Of a stretch of DNA of 42,459 nt, positions 7,525 to 14,575 are shown piece by piece; positions within the stretch are counted from its first letter, which is position 1; each line of letters opens with the position of its first letter. The translations under genes were made by a program, and so were the position numbers. Source of the stretch: Elusimicrobiota bacterium (GTDB taxonomy: Bacteria > Elusimicrobiota > Elusimicrobia > UBA1565 > UBA9628); the NCBI GenBank assembly GCA_013044195.1, contig JABEUV010000043.1, forward strand, positions 1 through 42,459, given 5' to 3'. Under the pieces are notes generated by a model. It made no database searches, was not told the origin of the DNA, and worked only from the letters and a program-made list of their open reading frames with translations.

Positions 7525-7761
7525 ATGAACAACGATCAATTCAAAGGAAAATGGATGCAGTTTAAAGGCGAACTCAAGAATAAGTGGGGGAAGTTCACGG
7601 ACGACGACTTGCAGCAGATCCAAGGCAACTATGAGAAGCTGGTGGGCAAGGCCCAGGAACGCTACGGCGACAAGAAAGACGAAGTTCTGAAGTGGAGCGA
7701 CCAGTGGCACCAGCAGCCCGCGCAGTCGAAAAAAGAACACACGACTCTACGGCCCCATTGA
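7525..7761 (+). CDS. CsbD-family stress protein
   Basis: A 78-residue hydrophilic protein. The pattern MNNDQFKGKWMQFKGELKNKWGK, then DDDLQQIQGNYEKLVGKAQERYG, is the classic CsbD signature (W-x-Q-x-K-G-x-x-K-x-x-W-G-K-x-T-D-D-D). In Bacillus, CsbD belongs to the general stress regulon; its molecular role is unknown. The start has a good Shine-Dalgarno (GGGAGGCGAACCC ATG). The C-terminal 20 residues (HQQPAQSKKEHTTLRPH) are unusual and may be low-complexity. It is followed 23 nt later by a BON-domain gene, probably co-transcribed. Confidence 0.9.
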   Translation: MNNDQFKGKWMQFKGELKNKWGKFTDDDLQQIQGNYEKLVGKAQERYGDKKDEVLKWSDQWHQQPAQSKKEHTTLRPH

Positions 7762-7784
7762 ACGAACAAGGAAAGGAGAAGATA

Positions 7785-8342
7785 ATGAAAATAAAGACAG
7801 GCATCGTATCGTTGTGCGCCGCGATGTTGATGGCCGCGACGCTCGTAAGTTCGGTGGTGGCGGCATCGGGAGATTCCGAGATGTCCGACACATGGATCAC
7901 CGCCAAGACCAAGATGTCCTTGTCGGCTGACCAGCGGGTCAAAGGACGCGACGTCAAGGTCGAAACGGAGCAGGGCCAAGTATTCCTGCGCGGGAAAGTC
8001 GATACGGCCGAGGCCAAGACCGCCGCGGAAGAGATCGCAAAAGGTATCGACAACGTCAAAAGCGTGAAAAATGAGCTCCAGGTCGTGGCTCCTTCCGAGC
8101 GAGAGGAAGTCGCGGTCAGCGATGAGGTCATAACCAAGCGCGTCAAGAAGAGCTTCGCCAAGCACCGCGCCCTACGCAAAGCGGGCATCGACGTCACGAC
8201 CAATGACGGCGTCGTCACGTTGACGGGCGAAGTTGCGAACATCACGACGAGCGCCGACGCGTCCTGGTCCGCTCGGAAGGAATCGGGCGTCAAGTCCGTG
8301 AAAAATGACCTGACGCTAAAGGATACAGCCAAGGCCTATTGA
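7785..8342 (+). CDS. Periplasmic BON-domain protein, two BON domains
   Basis: A 185-residue protein from the ATG at 7785, with Shine-Dalgarno AAAGGAGAAG. The track extends the ORF upstream through csbD in another frame. It begins with a signal peptide (MKIKTGIVSLCAAMLMAATLVSSVVAAS). Two BON repeats follow. The first is about residues 35-100 (WITAKTKMSLSADQRVKGRDVKV, GQVFLRGKVDTAEAK, NVKSVKNEL). The second is about 110-180 (VITKRVKKSFAKHR, DGVVTLTGEVAN, GVKSVKNDLTL). This is the OsmY/Kbp-like plan. BON domains are thought to bind membranes or lipids in the envelope. With csbD and DUF3309 it forms a stress-type cluster often seen together in soil bacteria. Confidence 0.88.
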   Translation: MKIKTGIVSLCAAMLMAATLVSSVVAASGDSEMSDTWITAKTKMSLSADQRVKGRDVKVETEQGQVFLRGKVDTAEAKTAAEEIAKGIDNVKSVKNELQVVAPSEREEVAVSDEVITKRVKKSFAKHRALRKAGIDVTTNDGVVTLTGEVANITTSADASWSARKESGVKSVKNDLTLKDTAKAY

Positions 8343-8366
8343 GCCGTCGGCAGTTTCGCCATCACC

Positions 8367-8400
8367 GCCCCTGCGGGGCAATTGAAGAGCCCGCAGGGGC
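8367..8400 (+). terminator. Hairpin after the BON-domain gene
   Basis: GCCCCTGCGGG and CCCGCAGGGGC form a perfect 11-bp stem around a 12-nt loop, 25 nt after the stop. No run of T follows, so it may terminate weakly or act as an mRNA 3' end. Confidence 0.55.
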
Positions 8401-8512
8401 CGGATTAGGTCAAAAGAGGCACGCCGGCGTTCCAATTCTGAAAGAGTCCTTCGTCATTTTAAATGCAAAACACATTACCACTGCTGCAATGGGATGTCGC
8501 TCACGCCGCGCC

Positions 8513-8518
8513 TATACT
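8513..8518 (+). promoter_or_regulatory. -10 element before the DUF3309 gene
   Basis: TATACT lies 29 nt before the ATG at 8548. This leaves a short leader that includes the Shine-Dalgarno CAGGAG. No good -35 is visible. Confidence 0.4.
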
Positions 8519-8547
8519 GGGAATGCGTCGACTTCAGGAGAAATAAC

Positions 8548-8700
8548 ATGCCCACAATGCTGCTGGTCGTCCTGATCGTTCTGCTCCTCGGAACACTTCC
8601 CCATTGGCCGTACAGCACCGGCTGGGGCTACTATCCCAGCGGCGGAATGGGGATTGTCGTCTTGATCCTCTTAATCCTCATGGTGACGGGGCGGCTATAA
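8548..8700 (+). CDS. DUF3309-family small membrane protein
   Basis: A 50-residue protein (MPTMLLVVLIVLLLGTLPHW...). Two hydrophobic helices flank a loop with PYSTGWGYYPSGG. This is the DUF3309 pattern: LLLGxLPxWPYSxxWGYxPSGG, then a Val/Leu-rich helix ending in GR. I start it at the ATG at 8548 because of CAGGAGAAATAAC just before it; the track start at 8494 adds Arg/Cys-rich non-conserved residues. The function is unknown. Its neighbours are stress and envelope genes. Confidence 0.85.
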   Translation: MPTMLLVVLIVLLLGTLPHWPYSTGWGYYPSGGMGIVVLILLILMVTGRL

Positions 8701-8874
8701 ACAGAAAACACCGTCTATCAGGGCTAGATGTTTGAACTCGCGACGTCTGCGGAAACTAAGTTCAAGAGCGCCTGCCTTTCCAAATCCGCGGACGGGAAGC
8801 CGAGGATCAAGAGCATGAAGTTCTCGGTGGAACTGTCCATGCCTCCGGCCGCGAAGCCCGAGAAGCGGCGGCGT

Positions 8875-9040
8875 TTCGCCGATTGATGCCGTGGATGTCG
8901 GTGAACTGGAACTCGGCCGGAGGCGGGTTGAACATGTCGCCTTCGTCCAGCCGCGGCGGGCGGATCATCTGGACGACTTTCTTGACGATGGCGCCGTTTT
9001 CGACGCGCACGAGATCGACGGAGCAGGCGGAGTAAGGTCT
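8875..9040 (-). pseudogene. DnaQ-type 3'-5' exonuclease fragment
   Basis: A minus-strand frame reads YSACSVDLVRVENGAIVKK, then a RPP motif, then FQFTDIHGI. This is the segment that follows the catalytic D-x-E in RNase T/DNA polymerase III epsilon-type exonucleases. The part with the first catalytic residues is absent: upstream lies unrelated sequence and the 114-aa membrane gene. After HGI the frame becomes Arg/Ala-rich. Another frame at 8724-8840 reads FMLLILGFPSADLERQALLN and may be part of a further remnant. This region (8701-9070) holds no intact gene that I can support. Confidence 0.55.
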
Positions 9041-9070
9041 CCTGCTTCCGAAGTATGCGGGCCGTTCCGG

Positions 9071-9415
9071 TCAGATCCCGCTCCATGTCGCGAGCACGAG
9101 CAGCCAAGAGACGGCGTTCGCAACGACGGAGATTTTGAAGAGACTCCAGAGTTCGGAGCCTTTCAGCCCGGAGCGGGTCAGCCGTTGTCGGATGTAAACA
9201 TGGAGCGGGATTGCCCAGAAGGCCGCGACGAACGCGGGCGGGTAGACGTAGAACGCGGTCAATAGTGTGATCCCGTCACCGTCCGGCCAACTCCGGCGCA
9301 CGAGGACGAGAAAGAACGCGAGCAGGAACACCGGCAGGCTCGTCGCAACTCCGAGAGCGCAGAGCGCCCAGTCCCATCGGCGCCGCGTTCGCGCCGCGCC
9401 TTCAGTGGCGGTCAT
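9071..9415 (-). CDS. Small integral membrane protein
   Basis: A 114-residue protein with an Arg-rich N-terminus (about residues 1-14) and three predicted transmembrane helices: WALCALGVATSLPVFLLAFFLVLV, LTAFYVYPPAFVAAFWAIPLHVY and LFKISVVANAVSWLLVLATW. Between the second and third is a basic loop (RQRLTRSGLKGSEL). I recognise no family. No clear Shine-Dalgarno is present. A copy of the short repeat described here begins 5 nt upstream of the start. It sits next to the exonuclease remnant in a region with several broken genes, so it may be accessory. Confidence 0.6.
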   Translation of the reverse strand: MTATEGAARTRRRWDWALCALGVATSLPVFLLAFFLVLVRRSWPDGDGITLLTAFYVYPPAFVAAFWAIPLHVYIRQRLTRSGLKGSELWSLFKISVVANAVSWLLVLATWSGI

Positions 9416-9419
9416 CTGC

Positions 9420-9465
9420 GGAAGTGGGCCTCATCCGCTATCAGCCTACCAAAACGAACGGGGGG
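9420..9465 (+). repeat. Short interspersed repeat, copy A
   Basis: One of three copies of a roughly 45-bp element whose conserved 3' half is TCAGCCTACC followed by AAAACGAACGGGGGG. It lies between the divergent 114-aa membrane gene and the lipoprotein gene. Copies B (13052-13096) and C (14335-14376) match it closely. A and C also share CGGTCGT downstream, so the element may extend to about 70 bp. Confidence 0.7.
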
Positions 9466-9542
9466 CCGCCGCATCAAGAGCGGTCGTCCCGAAATGCGGT
9501 TTAGGTCTCGACGCGGGGCTTGCGGTATATTAAGCTAAGCCC

Positions 9543-10340
9543 ATGGTCACGAGAATCTCTCGGCTTTGCTTCGTTCCCGTCGCGCTCGGACTTCTCGCCG
9601 CGATCGGCTGCGGCGGCGTGGCGATCAAGCCGGAGAATCCGAACGTCGTCGTTGCGCGCGCCTCCGCCTCTTCGGGCTTGACCGCCGCGCTCGTCTCCAA
9701 GGGCTCGACGGTGGAGGGGGACTTCGGGGTCTGGAGCCCGCACTTCGGCGCTGCCGCGCGCAACTCGATCGCATCGTCGATTTCGTCGAAGCTCGGCGAC
9801 GCCGTGCGCCGGTCGGGCGCTTTCGGCTCGGTGGAGACGGACGCCGCCGCCGACGGTTCGGCCGCCGTCGTCTTGTCCGCGCGCAGCAGTTTGAAGTTCA
9901 CGGCGGACGAGGCGTGGCCCATGAAATCTTTTCTCACGGGATTTACCCTGTTCATTGCGGCGCCGCTCATCACCTACGACGACCGTTACGACGCTTCCGG
10001 AGAATTGACGGTCCGCGGCTCGGACGAAACCGAGTTGGCGCGCTACGCGGAGACCTACCGCGTGGACATGGCGCACTGGATGATCCTGCCCGGGCAGGCC
10101 GACGAGATGCTGCAGAGCGGCGCCGACGCCGCGATCGCCGGCCTGGCGGCGAAGCTTGCGGGCGATCTGGTCCGCGACCTCGACTCGATCAAGCGGAAAG
10201 CCGTTGCGAAACGCGTGCGCCGCTTCTCGCGTCCCGCGCCCCCGCACGCGTCCGCGCCGGCGGCCTCGGCTCCGGCGCCCGACAAGCCGCAAGCGCCGCG
10301 GAGGACGGCGGCGTCCGCGGACGATCAGATCGATCTCTAA
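9543..10340 (+). CDS. Lipoprotein of unknown function
   Basis: A 265-residue protein. The N-terminus MVTRISRLCFVPVALGLLAAIGC is a lipoprotein signal, with Cys in a L-A-A-I-G-C lipobox. The mature part has a FxVW...F-G-A-A-A-R-N-S-I region, and FLTGFTLFIAAPLITYDDRYDASGELTVR suggests a beta-rich domain with one hydrophobic segment. This resembles the general shape of envelope lipoproteins that form oligomeric sub-assemblies, but no family can be named. The C-terminal 45 residues are Pro/Ala/Arg-rich and probably disordered. A TAAGCT hexamer lies 6 nt before the ATG (a TATATT overlaps it), so the transcript may have little or no leader. Confidence 0.7.
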   Translation: MVTRISRLCFVPVALGLLAAIGCGGVAIKPENPNVVVARASASSGLTAALVSKGSTVEGDFGVWSPHFGAAARNSIASSISSKLGDAVRRSGAFGSVETDAAADGSAAVVLSARSSLKFTADEAWPMKSFLTGFTLFIAAPLITYDDRYDASGELTVRGSDETELARYAETYRVDMAHWMILPGQADEMLQSGADAAIAGLAAKLAGDLVRDLDSIKRKAVAKRVRRFSRPAPPHASAPAASAPAPDKPQAPRRTAASADDQIDL

Positions 10341-10442
10341 ACGGTTTTCTCGACCGACGGCTCGGTGGGAACAGGGCTTGAAACGCGACTCGACCATCGT
10401 TAGCCGCTGAGGCAAAGCGGTTGTGTGCAGCAAAAATGACGC

Positions 10443-10595
10443 CCTGGCGAAAAAGAGCCAATCGGTCTGCGTCTCGCCGACGAACCTGTTCTCGAATGAG
10501 ATCGGTTCGAGTCGTATGTCGCGAAAAATGCGGCGCAGCAGCGCGGTCAAGGGCGGGCTCTCATCGTAGGACCAGACGCCCAGCACTCCACCGGA
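10443..10595 (-). pseudogene. C-terminal fragment of a spermidine-synthase-like protein
   Basis: A minus-strand frame reads GGVLGVWSYDESPPLTALL, then RDIRLEPISFENRFVG, then QTDWLFFAR. This matches the last 50 or so residues of spermine/spermidine synthase-like methyltransferase-fold proteins, where GGVLGVWSY is the last core strand. No upstream part of the enzyme is found, and the frame continues past the expected stop into non-coding-like sequence. It is a remnant within the 550-bp gap 10341-10889. Confidence 0.55.
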
Positions 10596-10611
10596 CTTGT
10601 TCGGCCGCCCA

Positions 10612-10878
10612 TCAAGACAACGAAACCGGCGCGCGACGCACCACCGCAAGGCGCCGGCGAATCTTTTCCTTCAGGCCAAGGGATATCTCCTGGGATTGAA
10701 GCGCCTCGGCTCGCGCCAATTGACCGATGGATTCATCAAGAGACACGATGGCGGTGAGGTCTTGGCCCGATTCAGGCGAGGCTTCGATCCCTTCCGCCGT
10801 CTTCGCGACCCACGAGAGGTCCTTTGCGATGCGTTCCTCGAATGTAATAATGACGGGCGTCTCGATCTTGCGCCGCAA
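10612..10878 (-). CDS. Hypothetical 88-aa ORF of uncertain status
   Basis: A TTG-started frame (LRRKIETPVIITFEERIAKDL...) with ordinary composition, acidic and basic residues in helical spacing, and no recognised domain. It ends next to the spermidine-synthase-like fragment on the same strand and faces away from dcp. It could be a real small gene or another remnant. No Shine-Dalgarno can be placed, since the sequence upstream is the dcp ribosome-binding region on the other strand. Confidence 0.3.
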   Translation of the reverse strand: MRRKIETPVIITFEERIAKDLSWVAKTAEGIEASPESGQDLTAIVSLDESIGQLARAEALQSQEISLGLKEKIRRRLAVVRRAPVSLS

Positions 10879-10889
10879 GGAGCCAAACC

Positions 10890-13052
10890 GTGAAACGATC
10901 TCTGCTGATCCTGGTTGCCGCCGTCGCCCTCGCCGCTCCCGCGTTCGCGGCCCAAAATCCCCTCTTCGAGAAGAGCCCGCTGCCTTATCAACTGCCGCAG
11001 TTCGGGAAGATCAAGGACTCCGATTTCAAGCCCGCCTTCGAGGCCGGCATGGCGCAGCAGCTCAAGGAAGTCGACGCGATCGCGAAGAACCCCGCGGCGC
11101 CGACCTTCGACAACACCATCGTCGCGCTCGAGAAGACCGGGGAGCTGCTGACGCGTACGTCGAAGACCTTCTTCAACTTGAACTCCTCGAACACCAACGA
11201 TGAGCGCCAGAAAATTGAGGCCGAGATGTCGCCGCGCCTCGCGGCGCATTCCGACGCGATCTTCATGAACCCCGAGCTTTTCGCGCGCGTCGACCAGCTC
11301 TACCGGAAGCGCGATTTGCTCGGCCTCGATTCGGATGGCGTGCAACTTCTTTCCCGCTACCACCTGCTCTTCCTGCGGGCGGGCGCCAAGCTCTCCGATG
11401 CCGACAAGACGCGGCTCAAGGAGATCAACGCCCAAATATCGTCGTTGACGACGCAGTTCTCACAGCAGCTGCTCAAGGCCGCCAAGGACGACGCCGTGGT
11501 CTTCGACGACGTCAAGGCGCTCGACGGCCTTTCTCCCGAGGAACTGGGCGCCGCGGCCGAGGCCGCGAAGGCCCGAAATCTGAACGGCAAATGGGTCGTC
11601 ACGCTGCAGAACACGACGACCCAGGCGGTGCTCGAGAATCTCAAGGACCGGGCGACGCGCGAGAAGATCTACCGCGCCTCGATTTCCCGCGCGCAGTCGG
11701 GCGACGTCGACAATCGCGCGCTGGTCGCCAAGATCGTCGCGCTCCGCGCCGAGAAGGCGAAGCTGCTCGGCTATCCCAATTTCGCCGCCTACGCGCTTGA
11801 GGACGAGGGCGCCAAGACTCCGGCCGCGGTCAATAAGATGCTCGAAAACCTCGGCCACGCGGCGCTCGCCCAGGCCAAGATCGAGGCGGCCGAGATCCAG
11901 ACGCTCATCGACGCGCAGGCGCGCGCGGCGCATCAAAAGCCGTTCAAGCTTCAGCCGTGGGACTGGGCGTTCTACGCCGGACAGGTGCGCAAGGCCAAGT
12001 ACTCTTTCGACCAGGGGCAGGTTAAGCCCTACTTTGAGCTTGAGCACGTCTTGAAGGACGGCCTTTTTTACGCCGCGCAGGAGCTCTACGGCGTCACGTT
12101 CAAGGAACGCAAGGACCTCCACGCCTACCGCCCCGACGTGCGCATCTTCGAGGTCTTCGACGCCGACAAATCCACGATCGGGCTGCTGCTGCTCGACTAT
12201 TTCAAGCGCGACAACAAGAACGGCGGCGCCTGGATGGACACCTACGTCGATCAGGTCGGCCTGTTCGACCAGAAGCCGGTGGCCATCAACAACCTCAACC
12301 TCCCGAAGCCCGCCGAAGGCCAGCCTGTGCTGATGGACTTCGACGAGGTGACCGGAATGTTCCACGAGTTCGGCCACGCCCTGCACGGCCTATTTTCGAA
12401 GGTGAAGTATCCGCTCATCACGGGCACAAGCGTCCCGCCGGACTTCGTGGAGTTCCCGTCGCAGTTCAACGAGATGTGGGCCCGCGATCCTCAGATCCTC
12501 GCGCACTTCGCGAAGGATTATCGCACCGGAGAGCCGATGCCCAAGGCGCTGTTCGAGCGGGTGTTGGCCGCGCAAAAGTACGGCGAGGGCTACGCCACGC
12601 TCGAATACCTTGAGGCGGCGACGATCGACCAGGCCTGGCACCAGATCACGGCCGCGCAGGCCCCGAAGACCGACGGCGTTATGGCTTTCGAGCAGAAGGC
12701 GCTGGACAAGGCCGGCCTCTCGTATGGCCCCGTGCCGCCGCGTTACCACACGCCCTACTTCCTGCACCCGTTCAACGAGGGCTATGAGGCGGGCTACTAC
12801 GCCTACATCTGGAGCGAGGTCCTCGCGCGCGACAGCGGCGATTGGTTCTACCGGCACGGCGGCATCAGCCGCGCCAACGGCGACTTTTTCCGCGCCAAGA
12901 TTCTCTCGCGCGGGCGGACGATGGAGCCGGACGTGCTGTTCTCGCAGTTCTACGGCGGGCCGCCGCGAATCGGGCCGCTGCTCGACTATCGCGGCCTGTC
13001 GATGCCCAAGTCCGCGAAGGCGAAGGCCTCCGTCGTCAAAGCCGGCCGCTAG
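10890..13052 (+). CDS. dcp: Peptidyl-dipeptidase Dcp-like M3 metallopeptidase, exported
   Basis: A 720-residue zinc peptidase of family M3. The start is the GTG at 10890, supported by AAGGAGCCAAACC just before it and by a signal peptide (MKRSLLILVAAVALAAPAFAAQ), so it acts in the periplasm. The catalytic motif FHEFGHALHGLF (His about residue 492) is the HExxH site, and the Glu ligand lies in a downstream ATLEYLEAATIDQAWH-type helix region. Other Dcp/oligopeptidase A signatures are NPLFEKSPLPYQLPQFGKIKD at the start and FNEGYEAGYYAYIWSEVLARD near the end. Dcp removes dipeptides from the C-terminus of peptides for nutrition and turnover. Length is normal. A copy of the short repeat begins at the stop codon. 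Confidence 0.93.
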   Translation: MKRSLLILVAAVALAAPAFAAQNPLFEKSPLPYQLPQFGKIKDSDFKPAFEAGMAQQLKEVDAIAKNPAAPTFDNTIVALEKTGELLTRTSKTFFNLNSSNTNDERQKIEAEMSPRLAAHSDAIFMNPELFARVDQLYRKRDLLGLDSDGVQLLSRYHLLFLRAGAKLSDADKTRLKEINAQISSLTTQFSQQLLKAAKDDAVVFDDVKALDGLSPEELGAAAEAAKARNLNGKWVVTLQNTTTQAVLENLKDRATREKIYRASISRAQSGDVDNRALVAKIVALRAEKAKLLGYPNFAAYALEDEGAKTPAAVNKMLENLGHAALAQAKIEAAEIQTLIDAQARAAHQKPFKLQPWDWAFYAGQVRKAKYSFDQGQVKPYFELEHVLKDGLFYAAQELYGVTFKERKDLHAYRPDVRIFEVFDADKSTIGLLLLDYFKRDNKNGGAWMDTYVDQVGLFDQKPVAINNLNLPKPAEGQPVLMDFDEVTGMFHEFGHALHGLFSKVKYPLITGTSVPPDFVEFPSQFNEMWARDPQILAHFAKDYRTGEPMPKALFERVLAAQKYGEGYATLEYLEAATIDQAWHQITAAQAPKTDGVMAFEQKALDKAGLSYGPVPPRYHTPYFLHPFNEGYEAGYYAYIWSEVLARDSGDWFYRHGGISRANGDFFRAKILSRGRTMEPDVLFSQFYGGPPRIGPLLDYRGLSMPKSAKAKASVVKAGR

Positions 13053-13096
13053 AAGGGGACCGCATCCGCCGTCAGCCGACCTAAACGAACGGGGGG
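13052..13096 (+). repeat. Short interspersed repeat, copy B
   Basis: It starts at the last base of the dcp stop codon. It aligns without gaps to copy A over about 45 bp (GAAGGGGACC, CATCCGCC, TCAGCCGACC, AAACGAACGGGGGG). It lies between dcp and the nitroreductase gene. Confidence 0.7.
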
Positions 13097-13192
13097 CGGC
13101 GTATTGCGAATGGACGCGCGTGGATTTCGTTCGTCGCATGACGCACAAGAAAGTGCGACCCAGCCTCTATGGGTGCAGTTCTCCGTTGGGGC

Positions 13193-13198
13193 CTATAA
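13193..13198 (+). promoter_or_regulatory. -10 element before the nitroreductase gene
   Basis: A perfect TATAAT lies 38 nt upstream of the ATG at 13237. The resulting leader of about 32 nt carries ACGGAG as Shine-Dalgarno. No good -35 was found. Confidence 0.5.
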
Positions 13199-13236
13199 TG
13201 GCGGCAGAAGGTTCGCCCGCTGAACGGAGATGAGAA

Positions 13237-13851
13237 ATGAAGACCTCCACTGAGTCCCTGAATGCCGCGCCCATCGGACGTTATGCGCTGGACCGGATTT
13301 TCGTCGAGGCGCGGACGCACAATGTATGGCGGAAGGAGTCCGTGTCCGATGAGAAATTGCACGAGATCTACGATTTAATGAAATGGGGTCCGACCAGCGC
13401 CAACTGTTGCCCGGCGCGCTTCGTCTTCGTGAAGACCCCCGAAGGCAAGCAGAAGCTTCTCCCCTGCATGACCCCGACCAACGTGGAGAAAACCAAGACC
13501 GCGCCCGTGACCGCGATCATCGCGCATGATCTGGAATTCTACGAGAAGCTGCCCAAGCTCTTTGCGCAGACGGACGCGCGCGCTTGGTTTGCGGGCAATA
13601 AAGAGTTGATCGAAGCCACCGCGTTTCGCAACGGGACCCTTCAGGGCGCGTATTTTATGATCGCCGCGCGCGCCCTGGGCTTCGACTGCGGGCCTATGTC
13701 CGGTTTCGACAATGCCAAAGTGGATGCGGCCTTTTTTAAGGATACATCTTGGCGCTCCAATTTCGTTTGCAACGTGGGCTTCGGCGACGCCAGCAAGTTG
13801 CATCCGCGCAATCCGCGCCTGGACTTCGCCGAGGTCTGTAGGATCGAATGA
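13237..13851 (+). CDS. Nitroreductase-family flavoprotein, RutE/HadB-like
   Basis: A 204-residue FMN-dependent oxidoreductase. The malonic-semialdehyde reductase (RutE) branch of the nitroreductase family is indicated by LDRIFVEARTHNVW near the N-terminus, LYDLMKWGPTSANCCPARFVFV-type FMN-binding sequence (here IYDLMKWGPTSANC), an ARALGFDCGPMSGFD segment and a final GFGD. No other rut genes are nearby, so the physiological substrate is open: a reactive aldehyde, a quinone or a nitro compound. Start chosen at the ATG at 13237 with ACGGAGATGAGAA before it. It faces mscL convergently, with 9 nt between the genes. Confidence 0.88.
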   Translation: MKTSTESLNAAPIGRYALDRIFVEARTHNVWRKESVSDEKLHEIYDLMKWGPTSANCCPARFVFVKTPEGKQKLLPCMTPTNVEKTKTAPVTAIIAHDLEFYEKLPKLFAQTDARAWFAGNKELIEATAFRNGTLQGAYFMIAARALGFDCGPMSGFDNAKVDAAFFKDTSWRSNFVCNVGFGDASKLHPRNPRLDFAEVCRIE

Positions 13852-13860
13852 GCCGAAGGT

Positions 13861-14286
13861 TCAGGCGGGCTGAGGCTGGGCGCAGTGGCCGCAGCGCTTG
13901 GCCTTCAGCGGGATGTTCATCAGGCACTCGGAGCACTGCTTCTCGCTGGGGGCCGGCGCGACGGCGGGAGCCGCGCGCTTCATCGCGTTGATCGCCTTCA
14001 CCAGCATGAACACCGCGAAGGACACGATCGTGAAGTCCACCACCGCGGTGACGAAGGCTCCGTAGTTGAGGGTCACGGCCGCGGTCTTGGCGGCCTCGTC
14101 GGCGGCCTTGAGAATGATCTTGTGCTGCGTGAAATCCACGCCGCCGGTGAGCATGCCCAACGGAGGCATCAAGACGTCGTTAAGGAACGAGGCGACGATC
14201 TTCCCGAACGCCCCGCCGATGACCACGCCGATCGCCATGTCCAGCACGTTGCCCTTCATCGCGAATTCTTTGAACTCTTTGAGCAT
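13861..14286 (-). CDS. mscL: Large-conductance mechanosensitive channel with C-terminal zinc ribbon
   Basis: MscL opens under membrane tension to release solutes during osmotic downshock. The start is the ATG at 14286 (MLKEFKEFAMKGNVLD), preceded by AGGAGACTCATC; the track adds nine non-conserved residues. TM1 is VLDMAIGVVIGGAFGKIVASF and TM2 is TAVVDFTIVSFAVFMLVKAIN, with the periplasmic loop between them. The usual cytoplasmic helix bundle is replaced or followed by a two-knuckle zinc ribbon (CSEC, then CGHC), about 20 residues from the end. Similar Cys tails occur in some bacterial MscL proteins. Their role is not known to me. Confidence 0.93.
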   Translation of the reverse strand: MLKEFKEFAMKGNVLDMAIGVVIGGAFGKIVASFLNDVLMPPLGMLTGGVDFTQHKIILKAADEAAKTAAVTLNYGAFVTAVVDFTIVSFAVFMLVKAINAMKRAAPAVAPAPSEKQCSECLMNIPLKAKRCGHCAQPQPA

Positions 14287-14334
14287 GATGAGTCTCCTGG
14301 AGATGCGATTCAACTCAGCCGCAGTGCCGGCTTG

Positions 14335-14376
14335 GAAGTGTCGCCTCCGCGATCAGCCTACCAAAACGAACGGGGG
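14335..14376 (+). repeat. Short interspersed repeat, copy C
   Basis: It shares GAAGTG, TCCGC, ATCAGCCTACC and AAAACGAACGGGGG with copy A; two bases are missing in the 5' third. It lies upstream of mscL on the other strand. CGAACG within it can pair with CGTTCG about 20 nt downstream. Confidence 0.7.
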
Positions 14377-14532
14377 CCTCGATCACGGTCGTTCGCCGTT
14401 CCCCTATGTTGACGATCGTTTGAATTCCTCTTGACGGGCGCGTCTCTGTCATCACTCCGTCAAAATAAAGTCAGGGTTCCTCAATCGACTCGGCGGCGCG
14501 CAAGTCTTAGACTGCGCTGACGAGAAAACGGA

Positions 14533-14550
14533 GGCCCGCCTCGGCGGGCC
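14533..14550 (+). promoter_or_regulatory. Leader hairpin before the tandem-ACT gene
   Basis: GGCCCGCC and GGCGGGCC form a perfect 8-bp arm pair around TC. It ends 14 nt before the Shine-Dalgarno GGAGG and 25 nt before the ATG. In this position it could modulate translation or be the end of an attenuator. No T-run follows it. Confidence 0.4.
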
Positions 14551-14575
14551 GACCAAGATAACCGATGGAGGAATC

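Noticed and set aside
9420-14376. Integron attC-like sites
   Set aside because: The repeats contain AAAC/GAAC but not the paired RYYYAAC and GTTRRRY core sites, and no integrase is seen. The element is left unclassified.
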